Made by a program: the position numbers and the translations under genes | Notes under the pieces: generated by a model | The model's database searches: none | What the model saw: the letters and a program-made list of their open reading frames with translations, nothing else | What the model was told of the DNA's origin: nothing | Assembly (NCBI GenBank): GCA_958510875.1 | Contig: OY294068.1 | Span: 75,804,633 to 75,868,632, forward strand | Length of the DNA: 64,000 bases | Reading direction: 5' to 3' | Source: Endomychus coccineus | Lineage: Eukaryota; Arthropoda; Insecta; Coleoptera; Endomychidae | Shown here: one piece after another, positions 1-10,545 of the stretch | Layout of the letters: each line of letters starts with the position of its first letter | Numbering within the stretch: position 1 is the first letter of the stretch

Positions 1-935
1 AAAAGAGTTTGTTGAAAATGTAGGGAAACATAGATGCCATAATTTTATATGAAGAGAACGGGATTCAATATTTAGTTGAAAATGATAATGCAGCTTTTTT
101 GAACGCATCATAACATTTCTCTACTCAACATGTCCACTGTGGAACCAATAGGAGTAATAACAGTTGTTGCCAATTTAAATTTCCACTAATAAGAAATCTT
201 GTTTCTTACTTAGCTGTGGCTGCACAAGTCGACATGACCTATCAACAGTTATTGAAATTATCTCTCAAATTGCATTTTGTGATCACGATTGTAACAAATG
301 TTTCATTTATTACAGTTGAAACTGACAAGAATCGAAGAGTTAAATGGTGCGAAACTAGCGCGTTCATTCGAGTTACACTAATGCTCGAGATAAGTCTGTC
401 ATCACGTGAATACATAGTTAGCCAACGTATTCCAGATCATAACAATCGAATTACAACACTTTATTAAACAGTACAATGTTGTGATCTCGCAGTGGTAGAT
501 CAAATATTATTAGTATAGTTTCAGTTTTCCCTGCTTATGATAATTATATTCAGATCATTCACTGAGTGGCGGAATATATAATAGTTATTTATATACTAAG
601 GGCGTATTGGGGGCCATCATGCTATGATCATTATACCTGTTGTATATACAAGATTTTATATTCAACTGGTTCTTCTAAACAATTGTGAATGTTACTTCTA
701 CGAAATTTCTTGTGTATGTGTGTATGTAGCAACTTTGCGTATCTTTGGGAAAGCAGTAGGTACTCAAGGAATTTACATTTATTGCACTCATTTTTTTGAT
801 TTCTTGAAAGCTGCATTTCAAATAACTTATTTATACAAGCCTCACTCCCAAGCTTCAATTTTAATTTTAACTCTATTTTTGTAGTTTTTTTTCTATAACA
901 TTGTAAACAAAATTCGGAACACTTTAAGCATAATA
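1..935. other. A+T-rich sequence without recognised gene
   Basis: Only short open frames (under 110 codons) occur here on both strands and none resembles a known protein. They have no shared codon bias and overlap each other. The stretch ends at the TA that borders the first inverted-end transposon. I see no RNA gene or clear repeat. Confidence 0.6.
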
Positions 936-1430
936 CCGGGTGGGCCAATCAAAACGAAACACAGCCGATATCTCATATACCGTTGGTTTTTAAAAAAATT
1001 ACTCGGACCCGTCGATTTTTTTCCCGGAGAAAAGATTTTGCTCACATCATCAACCTTGTAACTTTCACCCCTTCGTGGGAGTGAGCTTCAACCCCAAATC
1101 CTTAAGCGGCAGTGGGGGTCGAGTGGTACCTCATTTTAAAGGTAATCGAATTCTCTGTCCATCGTATCTTAGTTTTACAAATTTGATGCAAGCCGTTTTT
1201 GAGAAAATAAGAGAACAACGATGAAAACAAAACGATTTCTCAATAATTATTGCTCGATGAAAAAATTTTAAAACCCCTTGATTTTTATCTCGGAAAAGAA
1301 GTATTTTGTGCATAATTTCCAGCTCTGTCAGTTCAACCCCCCGCCGGGGTGAGCTTCAACCCATATATTATTATGGGATTAAAATTCGTATGATATCTTA
1401 TTTTAATGGTCATTAAATTCTCTTTACAGC
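936..1430 (+). repeat. Left terminal inverted repeat
   Basis: It pairs with 2275-2720 in inverse orientation. It contains two diverged head-to-tail subunits: the block with the 'gggagtgagcttcaacccc' motif near 1078 recurs near 1342, each followed by a 'tcattttaaaggtaatcgaattctct'-like stretch (1131 and 1401), which gives an internal period of about 265 bp. The inner boundary is approximate because the arms have diverged. Confidence 0.75.
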
Positions 1431-1626
1431 AAATCCAACATAATTTATTAACTTCAATTTCTCTTTATTATTTATTGTAATAAGGAAATATTTTCTACAT
1501 TCCTCAATCTATTTAGAATTTATAAATTTTGCAGTTCCTTAGAAATTTCGAGTATTTACATCTAATACATTTCAATTTAGTATCTCGCAGGGTTTTGTCT
1601 GTTACTAAACTTTATTTTGATCTAAA

Positions 1627-2236
1627 ATGGTTTATTCTACTGCAGAAACAGTATCGCCGATTGAACTGTATTATGAAAATGGTAGATATGCTCATATTGC
1701 AGCACAGGTATTCAATGTGATGAATCCAGATGAACATGTTAAACGGAAATACATGATTGAGCTGGTAGCAAAATTCAGGGAGACAGGATCAGTGACAAAC
1801 CGAAAACCAATAGCTCCAAAACGAAGTATAGTGGGAAACGGAGCAGTGGAAGTTGCTGTTTTGGGCCGCGTCAATATGGACCCTACATTAAGCACCAGGC
1901 AACTCTCTGTAGTGTGAGGCATATCTCGTACAAGTATTTGCAGAACTTCAAAAGACACATAGATTTCACCACCACTAAATTCATCTTGTACAACAATTAA
2001 ACGAAGATGACTTTGACAGACGTTTGAAATTTTGCGAGATTATGATTGAACGAATAAGAAATAATCCGAATTTAGTGCTCAACATTTGTTTTTCCGATGA
2101 GTGTTCGTTTTTTCGAAATGGGACTGTTAATCGCCACAATTGTCGATATTGGTCTGACGAAAATTCACATCTATTCCATGAGGTTCACACTCAACATCCT
2201 GAGAAATTAAAGCTGGGTCTGGGTCTTAATTCTTAA
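1627..2236 (+). pseudogene. Broken Tc1/mariner-like transposase, N-terminal half
   Basis: The frame opens at ATG 1627 with MVYSTAETV and a helix-turn-helix region of the DUF4817 kind found in arthropod mariner relatives. It aligns with the transposase at 32422-33348 (MVYTLQERV there). The first frame stops at 1915-1917 within the second helical part. The remainder continues in the next frame with two further stops and is open again over 2024-2236. That part carries the first catalytic region (CFSDECSFF, then NRHNCRYWSDENSH), so the first Asp of the triad is present. The match ends at about codon 200 of the family alignment and runs into the right inverted repeat; the segments with the second and third acidic residues are deleted. 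The product cannot be active. Confidence 0.8.
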
Positions 2237-2274
2237 AAATTGTTAGGCCGCGAAAAGACATTTTGATAACCTTT

Positions 2275-2720
2275 GAATTGTGGTATCATTAGACTTTTGA
2301 TCCCATTTTAATTCAAGAGTTGAAGTTTACCTCTGCAGGAGGCTGGAGAGGCAGAGTTGAAAATAAGCGAAAAAACTTTTTTCTCGCTATAAAAATCCAC
2401 AAATCTCAACATTTTTTCACCGAGCAATAATTTATTTCTTTATTGTTCCTTCCTTATTTTCTCAAAAACGGCTGCATAGAATTGGTAAAACTAAGATGCG
2501 TAGAACAGAGAATTCGATTACTTTTAAAATAAGGTATCACTCGACCCCTATTCTATTTTGGGGTTAAACCTCACCCACACAAGGGGGTAAAAGTTACAGG
2601 GTTCATGATATGGGCAAAATCCTTCCGCCAGGAAAAAAAAATCGACGGGTTCTAGCGATTTTTTTTTGACGAACGGTATATGAGATATCGGCCGTGTTTC
2701 GTTTTGATTGGCCCATCCGG
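2275..2720 (-). repeat. Right terminal inverted repeat
   Basis: This is the inverse copy of 936-1430, with the best match over the outer ~290 bases (2430-2720) and weaker homology inward. It ends in CATCCGG followed by TA. Confidence 0.75.
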
Positions 2721-4782
2721 TATATAATGTAATTAAGTGAAAGAGAATAAGTGGCAAGTTTTTTGGAAATGATGTGATGTTCTATAATTTAATAAAATAT
2801 TTAAGACGGAGTGAGCGTTATCGAGCGAAGTAGTCTCTTGAATCGGCCTATATAGTACAAGGTTTGCCCTCGACCGAATGGTAAAAGCAATCCACTTGAA
2901 ATAGTGACACAACCCATATGCTCGAACATTAGTGGCATCAAAATTATATGTCTTAGCTTAAGCCGTTTTCGATTTATTGAGCTGAGCAGTCCGTCGAAAT
3001 ACTTGACGTTATTCGCTTTGTTTCGCAGACTGTTCCGTGCTTTAACTATCTGGCCGAAAAATAGTACCTATAAGCTCGGCCATAAGTAGAAGTACCGGAG
3101 CGCCCTATAAAATTTACGAGCGGCCGTAATAAGAACTAGGTATCCTAGGTTTCTTTACTTTGTCAGCTATGTGTGCCACGCTGCTTTTTTTTTGATACGA
3201 ACTGATTCATTTTTATAGATTTATAGCTCACTATAATAGTTCATTCACTTCCAAGATAGAGCGCACGTAGACAAATGCATGCGGCGCTCACGTGAATGGA
3301 ATACTCATATCGCGGTTTAAAATGCTGATCAGCTTAGAATAAACATGATATTTTGTTTGAAACATTATCAAAGTTGGTGAAAATAAAATATCCTCAAATC
3401 GGTTCATATGGCACGTTGTTGGTTTCTGCATGACGGGTATGCTCACCGCATAGTTCTAAAGCCTAGTACAAACTAGGATATAATCGGTGGAAGTTTTGTA
3501 TCTCATGTAACGGTTTGCGTTACGGGATTGTATAGAACTTGGTAATAAACAGATTAGATTTCTTTTGGCTATTTAAAGATATCTGCCGGTCAATAAAACA
3601 CATATTATTGATACTACCATTCCTGATATGAGATGTCACTATATATCGTGAAGTGGGAGGTAGTAGAACGGAAGTCGAAGAGAACTGATTGTGGTTTGTT
3701 CCTTTGTCTAGGTAAGTCGAGAATTCGTAATTCATTGTCATACAATACATTCTCTTGATTTTGCTTCCGAAATATCATCACATCAGGCTATTTAATTTGA
3801 TTTAGAATTGTTATTTAACGTCTGGATGTGCAAAGCCTGATTGTGATAATATTTCGGTGGTTTTTTTTATCTCGATTTGCCTAGGGGGGCAAGCCCGATC
3901 ATTTTGCGGATAGCATATTTCAAAGAATATCATTTCCATCACAGCATTGATTGTTGTAACTCTTGTAAGAGAATAATCTATCGGAACGTAGGCAGGTTCT
4001 CATGATAATATTTCTGTAGTCCTTGTAAGTTTAATTCCGCTTTGGCACATGCTACTTTTTGTGATTCGCAAGAGTCGCCATTTTGTAATCTGATACGTAG
4101 TATTCAGAGCTGTCTTCGATTGCATCGTGCTATAAATAGTATTTGGAATTAACACAAGGTATTATTCAATTATTGCTTATTGAATTTTTAATTATCAGGA
4201 CTGTTGCGTTCACGTGATTTCAGAGAAGAGTAATACATCAATTTGATGCAAATCAATTCCAGTTTCTAGATTTGTGCTAACTAGCAAATTCAACGTTTTG
4301 GTTATTTCCTTTCAGTCACAATTTGATTATTTTTCTTTCTATTTCATTTTTTGTATCGTTAATTCAGTCACATATTATTTATTGTTTAAATTTAAGTAAT
4401 TCTTGTAATTATATAATTCTTGCAGATTAAATTATATTTTTGTCTAAATTGATATCTCTTCAAGATATCAATTTTGTAGTAGTGTTTTACATATTGGGGA
4501 AGATAACATTATCGGAGGTGGAATCATTTGGTTATTCCGGCCGACGGTGTTACTTGTCCTTTGATCTCAAGTCAGGTACTGTTCGTTCTTTGACATTACA
4601 GGGTTTGAACGTCTGAGGTTCCTCACCCCTTCACTCCAAGACGGTTTAGAGACTATCCTGACAGGACCAGTTTCCAGTTCCTACGAGTTCCAAGGAGGGT
4701 AACATTTTCATGTTGAGTGACCACTATTTCATTTTCTGATTTTGTTGTTCACCAAAATTGTATTTCGCTAAATTTTTTTAGA
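2721..4782. other. Gene-free stretch, possible retroelement debris
   Basis: No protein similarity is visible. A TATA-like box (tataaatag, 4131-4139) sits in a region with alternating G+C content, and from about 4500 there is a G+C-richer block that leads into the duplicated unit at 4783. This would fit the leader of an LTR retrotransposon, but no gag or pol remnant supports it. The short frames at 2904-3089 and 3520-3750 look random. Confidence 0.4.
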
Positions 4783-5272
4783 GCCATTCGTGGTCTCTTT
4801 ATTATTTAACTATCCATTTTTTCAATTAAGAAATTGAGTTAATTTCATAACTATTTACTCAAAATTCTTTTTATACAAATTGATTAATTTTGTAATTGTT
4901 ACTTCAAAATTCATTTTATTTATAAATTAATACATTATATAAACTGTAATTTATTTTGTTAATTACAAAATTCCATCTGGAATAAATCAAATTGTTAAGT
5001 CGAACTTTTATTGTTTTTCTAATTTCCATCAACTAATAAACCATCTCGTGGTGCTTGTATTCTAGGCTGTGAATTCATTTATTTTTATATTTGTTCAGTA
5101 AGCAATTGGCGCTCAAACAATTCACCAGTCTAGAATCACAAGGCACGTTTCACTACGAGCCTTGAGATTAACTACTTCAAATTGAGCTAGTTGGGTCAAT
5201 ATATACCGACCCAAGCGGGTCCGTTTCACTGGCGCCCAGCATAGATGGGCTGCCGTTTCACATCCGTTTCAC
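4783..5272 (+). repeat. 490-bp unit, first copy of a tandem pair
   Basis: The sequence from GCCATTCGTGGTCTC to CATCCGTTTCAC recurs at 5290-5780, a start-to-start distance of 507 bp, with only scattered differences (for example 'cttgtattct' versus 'cttttattct'). Near its end are two short related motifs, 'tggcgcccagc' and, in the junction, 'tggcgcccaac', that resemble tRNA primer-binding sites of insect LTR elements. The unit could be a duplicated LTR or leader segment; no retroviral coding sequence is next to it. Confidence 0.8.
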
Positions 5273-5293
5273 TGGCGCCCAACGTGGGCGCCA
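5273..5293. repeat. Junction palindrome between the 490-bp copies
   Basis: A 9-base arm, TGGCGCCCA, and its perfect complement TGGGCGCCA flank a 3-base loop. The motif sits exactly at the junction of the two copies, and its left half looks like an LTR-element primer-binding site. Confidence 0.6.
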
Positions 5294-5780
5294 TTCGTGG
5301 TCTCTTTATTATTTAACTATCCATTTTTTCAATTAAGAAATTGAGTTAATTTCATAACTATTTACTCAAAATTCTTTTTATACAAATTGATTAATTTTGT
5401 AATTGTTACTTCAAAATTCATTTTATTTATAAATTAATACATTATATAAACTGTAATTTATTTTTGTTAATTACGAAATTCCATCTGGAATAAATCAAAT
5501 TGTTAAGTTGAACTTTTATTGTTTTTCTAATTTCCATCAACTAATAAACCATCTCGTGGTGCTTTTATTCTAGGCTGTGAATTCATTTATTTTTATAGTT
5601 GTTCAGTAAGCAATTGGCGCTCAAACAATTCCCCAGTCTGGAATCACAAGGCACGTTTCACTACGAGCCCTGAGATTAACTACTTCAAATTGAGCTAGTT
5701 GGGTCAATATATACCGACCCAAGCGGGTCCGTTTCAGTGGCGCCCAGCATAGATGGGCTGCCGTTTCACATCCGTTTCAC
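5290..5780 (+). repeat. 490-bp unit, second copy of the tandem pair
   Basis: Direct repeat of 4783-5272 in the same orientation. It lacks the 17-base junction sequence that follows copy one and passes directly into 'ccaactgtcggccgactg'. Near-identity of the copies indicates a fairly recent duplication. Confidence 0.8.
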
Positions 5781-6772
5781 CCAACTGTCGGCCGACTGTG
5801 TTTGAGCCATATCTCGCCAGATACGACGCAATAGCCAGGTAGCGTCACCCAATAACCTTCAGATGGCGCAGAAAATTCCCTAAAATTTGAAATAAATCCC
5901 TAAATTTTTCAATAATCTAAAAATAATATACACATTATAAAACGGGAGTCTTAAACTTCCTGCTTGTGATTTGTGACACATGTTTCCAGGGAATCGTGTG
6001 TCGCCCTCTACTTATCTAGGGTTATGACGCCGATAACAGCGGATATTTGAATGACGGAGATGATGTTATGCTTCTTACACTCTTATAAATGTTGATATTG
6101 ATCGGTTGAATAATTCAACAATTTGCAATGTTTAAAAATGAGCAAAAGAAATAATCGAAATAAAAACCCCCAACTCAAACCTCTGAATGAATTTTCCCCC
6201 AAAAATAACCACCAAAGCAAAAAAGAAAACAAATTTAGGGGGAAAACCCCTAGCTTGGCAAAACTGCACAATCGTCCGGCGACTGGATACGCGAGTGATC
6301 GTTTATCTGTCGGCAATATATAAAAGGAAGTTGGTTGGTTCTTGTTGTCCGTTTTGAAAGAGAAACATCGTTATGTCTGTACCATATTATTGGGCAACTT
6401 TTTGGGTTTATCTCGATTGTGTTGTGTAGCCGTAAAGAACCTGGCCCCAGGTAATTCCGGGATATTGTGTGGCGATCTCTTTTCACTAACTTCACAGATT
6501 GTTATATGGCGATCCTGCCAGGGTCTTTAGGGGTTGTAATTAATGGTGGTGTGGTAAGAAACAAACTATAACACCGTAGGCTCATCAAGTCAATGGGATA
6601 ACTCTCACACATGTAACAACGGTTCATAACATAGATCTAATTCAGAACTGTTTAATGCTAATTTCTCTAATCATTAATTTTGATTCTAAAATTCTATTCT
6701 ATTCTAATTCTAATCGCTTATGGTAACTCTATCTTCATCTATGAATACTTCTCCTTCTTTATTCTTATATTA
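5781..6772. other. Gene-free stretch with LTR-like signals
   Basis: An open frame at 6123-6323 (66 codons, basic and Asn/Lys-rich) has no recognisable domain. A TATA-like string (aatatataaaagg, 6315-6327) is followed at about 6507 by tggcgatcctgccagg, which resembles a tRNA-type primer-binding site of Ty3/gypsy elements. Together they could be a solo LTR plus leader, but no matching second LTR is visible in the window. Confidence 0.3.
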
Positions 6773-6814
6773 TATATAAAAATTCTCGGTAAATAGGTCA
6801 CAATAACACTTTGT
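6773..6814 (+). repeat. 42-bp inverted repeat, PLE 3' side
   Basis: It matches the complement of 8894-8935 with a single mismatch (CTCGGTAAAT versus CTCGGGAAAT). A diverged copy of the same segment lies at about 16470-16510 next to the second PLE, so it belongs to the element's terminal repeat and is not host flank. Confidence 0.8.
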
Positions 6815-6825
6815 TTTAACTATTC

Positions 6826-6867
6826 GTCTTTACGTACGTTTCGGTCTCACGACCATCATCAGAAGAC
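6826..6867 (-). ncRNA. Type I hammerhead ribozyme (PLE-associated)
   Basis: Read on the minus strand, the 42 nt fold as a minimal hammerhead. Stem I is GUCUU with AAGAC (5 perfect pairs); then comes the conserved CUGAUGA, then stem II GGUC/GACC closed by GUGA, then the conserved GAAA, then a very short stem III (AC/GU around GUAC). The cleavage triplet is GUA, so the cut falls between 6831 and 6830 on this strand. One extra U lies between CUGAUGA and stem II. All core bases are present. Such short-stem-III hammerheads are known from PLE terminal repeats; a self-cleaving role in transcript processing is inferred. Confidence 0.85.
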
Positions 6868-7273
6868 TCACTATGTCTAAAAAGGGGGTTTATTAAAACT
6901 AATTATAACACAAGCGTCCAAATCGCACAATTTAACTTCAATTAAAAGAGCCCACGCCGTCGAAACGAACAGAACCACGAATAATCGAAATTGTATCGTC
7001 AGAATTAATGTATAAAAAATTATTTTTTTGTAGTAAGAATCCGCTATTCAGTAATATTATTAAAATATATGAGTGCATATCGATTGGTATTCTCACAACA
7101 AATGAGAAGAACGAAGTTATTTGTCAAGTATCTACTTTCGAAACCAGATGTGTAGGATTTATGACATGGCACTTAAGAAAGGTTTCAGACCTGTACTGGG
7201 AAATAACAATTACGAATTCTTCCTAAAAACATTTTCTACACTTATAAAGACGTATGTAAGAATTTGCAAGAGA

Positions 7274-8017
7274 TTATTTAATCAAATTAGTATAAATATG
7301 ACTTAGATTTTGTGTGTCTACCCTATGATTTACAGATTTGGGGTCCCGTTTTATGTGAATCATCTCCAGGATAGATCTTTTATAATAATTGGTTTCCTTA
7401 GTTAAGATATTAACATTTTTGTAATCAAATTGATGGTTATAATCAAAGCAATGCTTAGCAAGGGCGGTGGAATTTTCTAAGTTGTTATTTCTTGTGCTAT
7501 ATTTATGGCCGTACATTCTTTTTCGTAAATATTGTTTAGAGATTCCAGTATAGGTTCCATCACAATCTAAACAATTCAATTTATACACTGTGTGGGTTTG
7601 TTTATCTTTGGGTATTAACGGTTTTAGATTTGAGAAATATTTCCCAACACAGTTAGTAGGTTTATGCGCAACATTTATATCATACTTTTTCAAACATTTT
7701 TTGATTTTCTCTGAGGTCTCCGGAATGTAAGGTAGAGTTATAAAATTGTCTGTATTACCTTTTATGTTATTTTTATTAGACGAACCATTATAGATTTTGT
7801 TTATTCTTTCTTTAATGATAGGATTGAAAAAAGTTTTTGGGTAGCCATTCAATTCTAGTGTAGTACGAACAATTTTTAAATTTTTGGGGCGGTCATCTGC
7901 GTGGGACAATTTTATCGCGCGATCTGTAAGGCTGTTTATGACACTTTTTTTATAACAAGCTGGTGCAACGGAATTGAAGTGAAGATAACGTTGAGACCAT
8001 ACTTCTTTAGTAACCAA
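7274..8017 (-). pseudogene. PLE linker and GIY-YIG endonuclease domain
   Basis: This is the C-terminal part of the Penelope-like protein, one frame away from the RT. Counting from 8017 (a TTG, not a true start), residues 1-40 are the end of the RT (LTDRAIKLS), about 40-140 form the linker, and the GIY-YIG nuclease follows: HTVYKL at 142-147, the CxxC pair at 149-152 typical of PLE nucleases, YTG at 156-158 in place of YIG, the arginine-containing LRKRMYGHK at 164-172, and the metal-binding Glu in ILEMIHI at about 218. The domain nicks target DNA for reverse transcription. It ends with LIK before a stop at 7274. Apart from the frameshift joining it to RT it is uninterrupted. Confidence 0.88.
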
Positions 8018-8889
8018 GAGGTTTTTATTTTTCCATCAGCATCATGCCTAATGTTCATATCTAGGAAATTTATGTTATTGTTTAATTCTATTTCACAAGT
8101 GAATTGAAGTTTACAGTGAAAATTGTTAAATTTATCAATTACGTATTGAATTTTATCGTTGGGAACACACATAAGGCAATCGTCTACATACCGTTTAAAG
8201 AATACAGGCCGAAAATCTAATGAACTCATAACAGATTCCTCTAGGCACTCCATAACGAGGTTAGCAATGGTAGCTGAAATAGGAGATCCCATTGCTGTGC
8301 CGAATATTTGTCCAAAAAATTGCTCACCATACTGAAAGTATGTGCATTCTAAACAAAATTTTACAGCATTTATAAATTCCGATTGATCTAGAGGTGTGTG
8401 GTTTTTAATCTCTGCCCAACGTTTTTTGATGCTATTCAATGCCAAAACAACAGGTATATTTGTAAATAAAGAAACAACGTCCAAGGAAATCAGTTGATGG
8501 TTTACGGGTACGGATTGATTTTTTATAAATTCATTAAAGTGCCATGAATCTTTTACATAGAATTCATTTTTTCCTATTATATTATTGATAGATTTTGATA
8601 GAAATTTTGATAAATTGTAAGTGGGCGCTCCAATATTACTAACAATGGGTCTTAGAGGTATATCATTTTTATGCAGTTTGGGAAGCCCATAGATATAAGG
8701 TGCTAGCCCATTATGGCAAATTAATTTATTTTTTAATTCAATAGGGATTATCTTATTCTTATGCCATTTATTTATCAATTTATTCATGTTGTTTTGTACT
8801 GATAAAGTAGGATCAGATTTTAATTTTTTATAAGTTGTTTCATCATTTAAAAGGTTTCCTATTTTGTTTTCATAGTCATTTCTATGCAT
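7936..8889 (-). pseudogene. Penelope-like reverse transcriptase (N-terminally truncated)
   Basis: This RNA-directed DNA polymerase belongs to the Penelope clade, the branch related to telomerase RT. The 317-codon frame shows YGLPKLHK with PLRPIVS (residues 67-83), the first catalytic Asp in SLDVVSLFTNIP (135-146), GTAMGSPIS (197-205), the active-site YVDD (234-237) and NFLDM (274-278). The frame then slips at about 8005-8018; the correct continuation (thumb and linker, RYLHFNS...) is in the neighbouring frame that overlaps it. The full family protein is considerably longer at the N-terminus, so the ATG at 8889 is only the first Met left after truncation. All visible catalytic residues are intact, so decay is recent. 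A single frameshift joins it to the endonuclease frame. Confidence 0.9.
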
Positions 8890-8893
8890 TATG

Positions 8894-8935
8894 ACAAAGT
8901 GTTATTGTGACCTATTTCCCGAGAATTTTTATATA
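8894..8935 (-). repeat. 42-bp inverted repeat, PLE 5' side
   Basis: Inverse copy of 6773-6814. It begins five bases beyond the first visible ATG of the RT frame, which is where the element appears truncated. Confidence 0.8.
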
Positions 8936-9239
8936 TAATTCATACTGGGTCAAGAATCTTATTATTTTTATTCTTATACATTGATGTTGATACGTCATTC
9001 CATAACATTCATTCATATCGATGTTGAAATGAATGATGTATCAACAATAAGTTTACCTTGCTGACGGTGCAATATTACTCATGTGGTCCATATGAAAGTA
9101 ATATCAACCTCACTATATTACTTATTGATTCAATATGTAAACAAATAAGCAAATAGTTAAATGTTCGGAATTAACCTTATTTAGGACTTATTGAAAATGT
9201 ACCCTTATTACGTTTCCAATACATTACCCAACTTTGAAT

Positions 9240-9700
9240 AATGGAGAACAAATCAGGTATGGTTGATCATTACGGAGCAGAATATTATTCTTGTGTTTGT
9301 AAATTTCCAAATATTCCAGCAAGTTTAGTTTCGAGCTTTTATCAGCTATATCTAAAATGTGTAAACTGCCTATTTCAGGGAAAGAATGATTATTACTATT
9401 ATCGAAAAAATGGTCAGCAAATGAGGATTCCTTTTTTGAAAGTCTAAAGCCTATTTTATATTCATTAAACCTAATAGCAAATGGACGTCCTGTTTAGCCT
9501 ATATAAGAGGAATAGCATTCTTGATAAGATAGCTTACAAACTCCATATGTATAAATTGTCTTTGTTTTGTCTTTGTTATTGAATAAGATATGTCATAATT
9601 TGGAATTGGGCTTGAATGCAATATTCAAGTCATGATGTTTCAAAATGATTTGGATTTTTAACAGTGATATTTCCAAAATAAGTTCGACGTCTCTTCTCTT
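9240..9700 (-). pseudogene. GIY-YIG nuclease remnant, left arm
   Basis: Conceptual reading of the minus strand gives HILFNNKDKTKT, then YGVCKLSYQEC, then YIG and TGRPFAIRFNEYK, then ADHFFD and further matching tail up to about 9235. That order (GVYKL, CxxC, YIGxTGR, R..F.EH) is the GIY-YIG domain of a PLE type different from the one at 7274, whose motif is YTG. At least two in-frame stops break it (one just after YIG). It preserves more of the domain than its partner in the right arm. Function is lost. Confidence 0.65.
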
Positions 9701-10148
9701 CTTGAATTTTAATTTATTTCATGAAGCAAATGTTGTTTTCCTGTTTACGATTGATTAATTCAGATATTATTTAGGATCAATAACTATTATTTACTGTGAT
9801 TTATGTAATCATATTTGCCTCCTGCTGAAAATTTGAAACTCACTCGGAAATTATTTTCCCATCATATTCGTTTAGTTCATGATCATATGAAATGGCGCTT
9901 TTCATTCATTGGCTTTTTTCAATAACTTGTCCCCATCAAATTTCAGTAGGAAGTAAAGACAATCAAGCAAATGGCAGTAAATAATGATAATTCATCCCAA
10001 ATAATATCTAAATTATTCAATCGTAAACAACACAACAACATTTACTTCAGTATACATATACCCTATATAAATAAACTAAATTCAAGAAGAGAAGAGGTTT
10101 GTTAGTCTAACTTATTTAGAAAAAATCACTGTAAAACTCCAAATCATT

Positions 10149-10500
10149 TTGAAACGTCATGACTTGGATATTGCATCTAACCCTAATTCCAAATTAGGAC
10201 ATATCTTATTCAATAATAAAGACAAAACAAAGACTATTGATGAATATGGAGTTTATAAGCTATCTTATCAGGAATGCTATTCCTATAGGCTAAGCAGGAC
10301 GCTCATTTTAATGAACATAAAATATGCCTTAGACTTCCAAAAACCGGTTCCTTATTTGTAGATCATTTCTTCGATAAAGATCATCTTATAGCTTGCATAT
10401 TTTGCATATAGCTGATGAAGGCTTGAAACTAAGCGTGGTGAAATCTTTGGAAGTTTAGAAACAAAAGGACAGTACCCTATTCCTTGTGGATCAAACAGAC
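10149..10500 (+). pseudogene. GIY-YIG nuclease remnant, right arm
   Basis: This is the inverse counterpart of 9240-9700. The plus frame reads HDLDIASNPNSKLGHILFNN, then DEYGVYKLSYQECYSY, after which the YIG segment is lost to a small deletion and the frame shifts. It runs on in shifted frames with matching pieces (VDHFF, then ADEGLKLSVV) to about 10500. The first Cys of the CxxC is Tyr here (SYQEC). It is a dead copy. Confidence 0.6.
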
Positions 10501-10545
10501 CTAACTTATTCAATGTTATTTACGGCTATTTAATGTACTTGTTTC

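Larger units (their letters stand above)
936..2720 (+). mobile_element. Tc1/mariner-like element with long inverted ends, internally deleted
   Basis: The left end (CCGGGTGGGCCAATC...) is matched in inverse orientation at the right end (...GATTGGCCCATCCGG), and each is flanked by TA (934-935 and 2721-2722), the target duplication expected of the IS630-Tc1-mariner superfamily. The inverted ends run about 450 bp and leave about 850 bp in the middle, which holds the broken front half of a transposase on the plus strand. The back half of the transposase is missing, so the copy could only move with help in trans. The layout is the same as the element at 32065-34014, but the end sequences differ. 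Confidence 0.85.
6773..8936 (-). mobile_element. Penelope-like element, 5'-truncated, with hammerhead ribozyme
   Basis: On the minus strand the order is reverse transcriptase, then GIY-YIG endonuclease, then a 3' non-coding part with a hammerhead ribozyme. This is the classic Penelope-like layout. The whole is bounded by a 42-bp near-perfect inverted repeat (6773-6814 and 8894-8935), one mismatch. The RT lacks the N-terminal portion expected for a full element, which suggests 5' truncation during insertion; the inverted copy of the 3' edge at the 5' side fits the inversions common in this group. One frameshift separates RT from the linker and GIY-YIG region. Confidence 0.9.
9235..10545. repeat. 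Large imperfect inverted repeat with ~100-bp loop
   Basis: The arms, roughly 9235-9831 and 9938-10545, are inverse copies. For example 'aattcaagaagagaagag' at 10080 has its complement at about 9695-9712. They carry the two GIY-YIG remnants described separately and diverge by substitutions and small indels. The ~105-base middle shows nothing recognisable. The arrangement may be a tail-to-tail PLE dimer or a foldback formed on insertion. Confidence 0.75.

Noticed and set aside
6123..6323. 66-codon basic frame as a gag start
   Set aside because: Composition is low-complexity Asn/Lys/Pro and no knuckle or capsid motif is visible; no downstream pol.
9241..9447. 68-codon plus-strand frame starting MENKSGM
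   Set aside because: It is the antisense of the GIY-YIG remnant in the left arm of the inverted pair.
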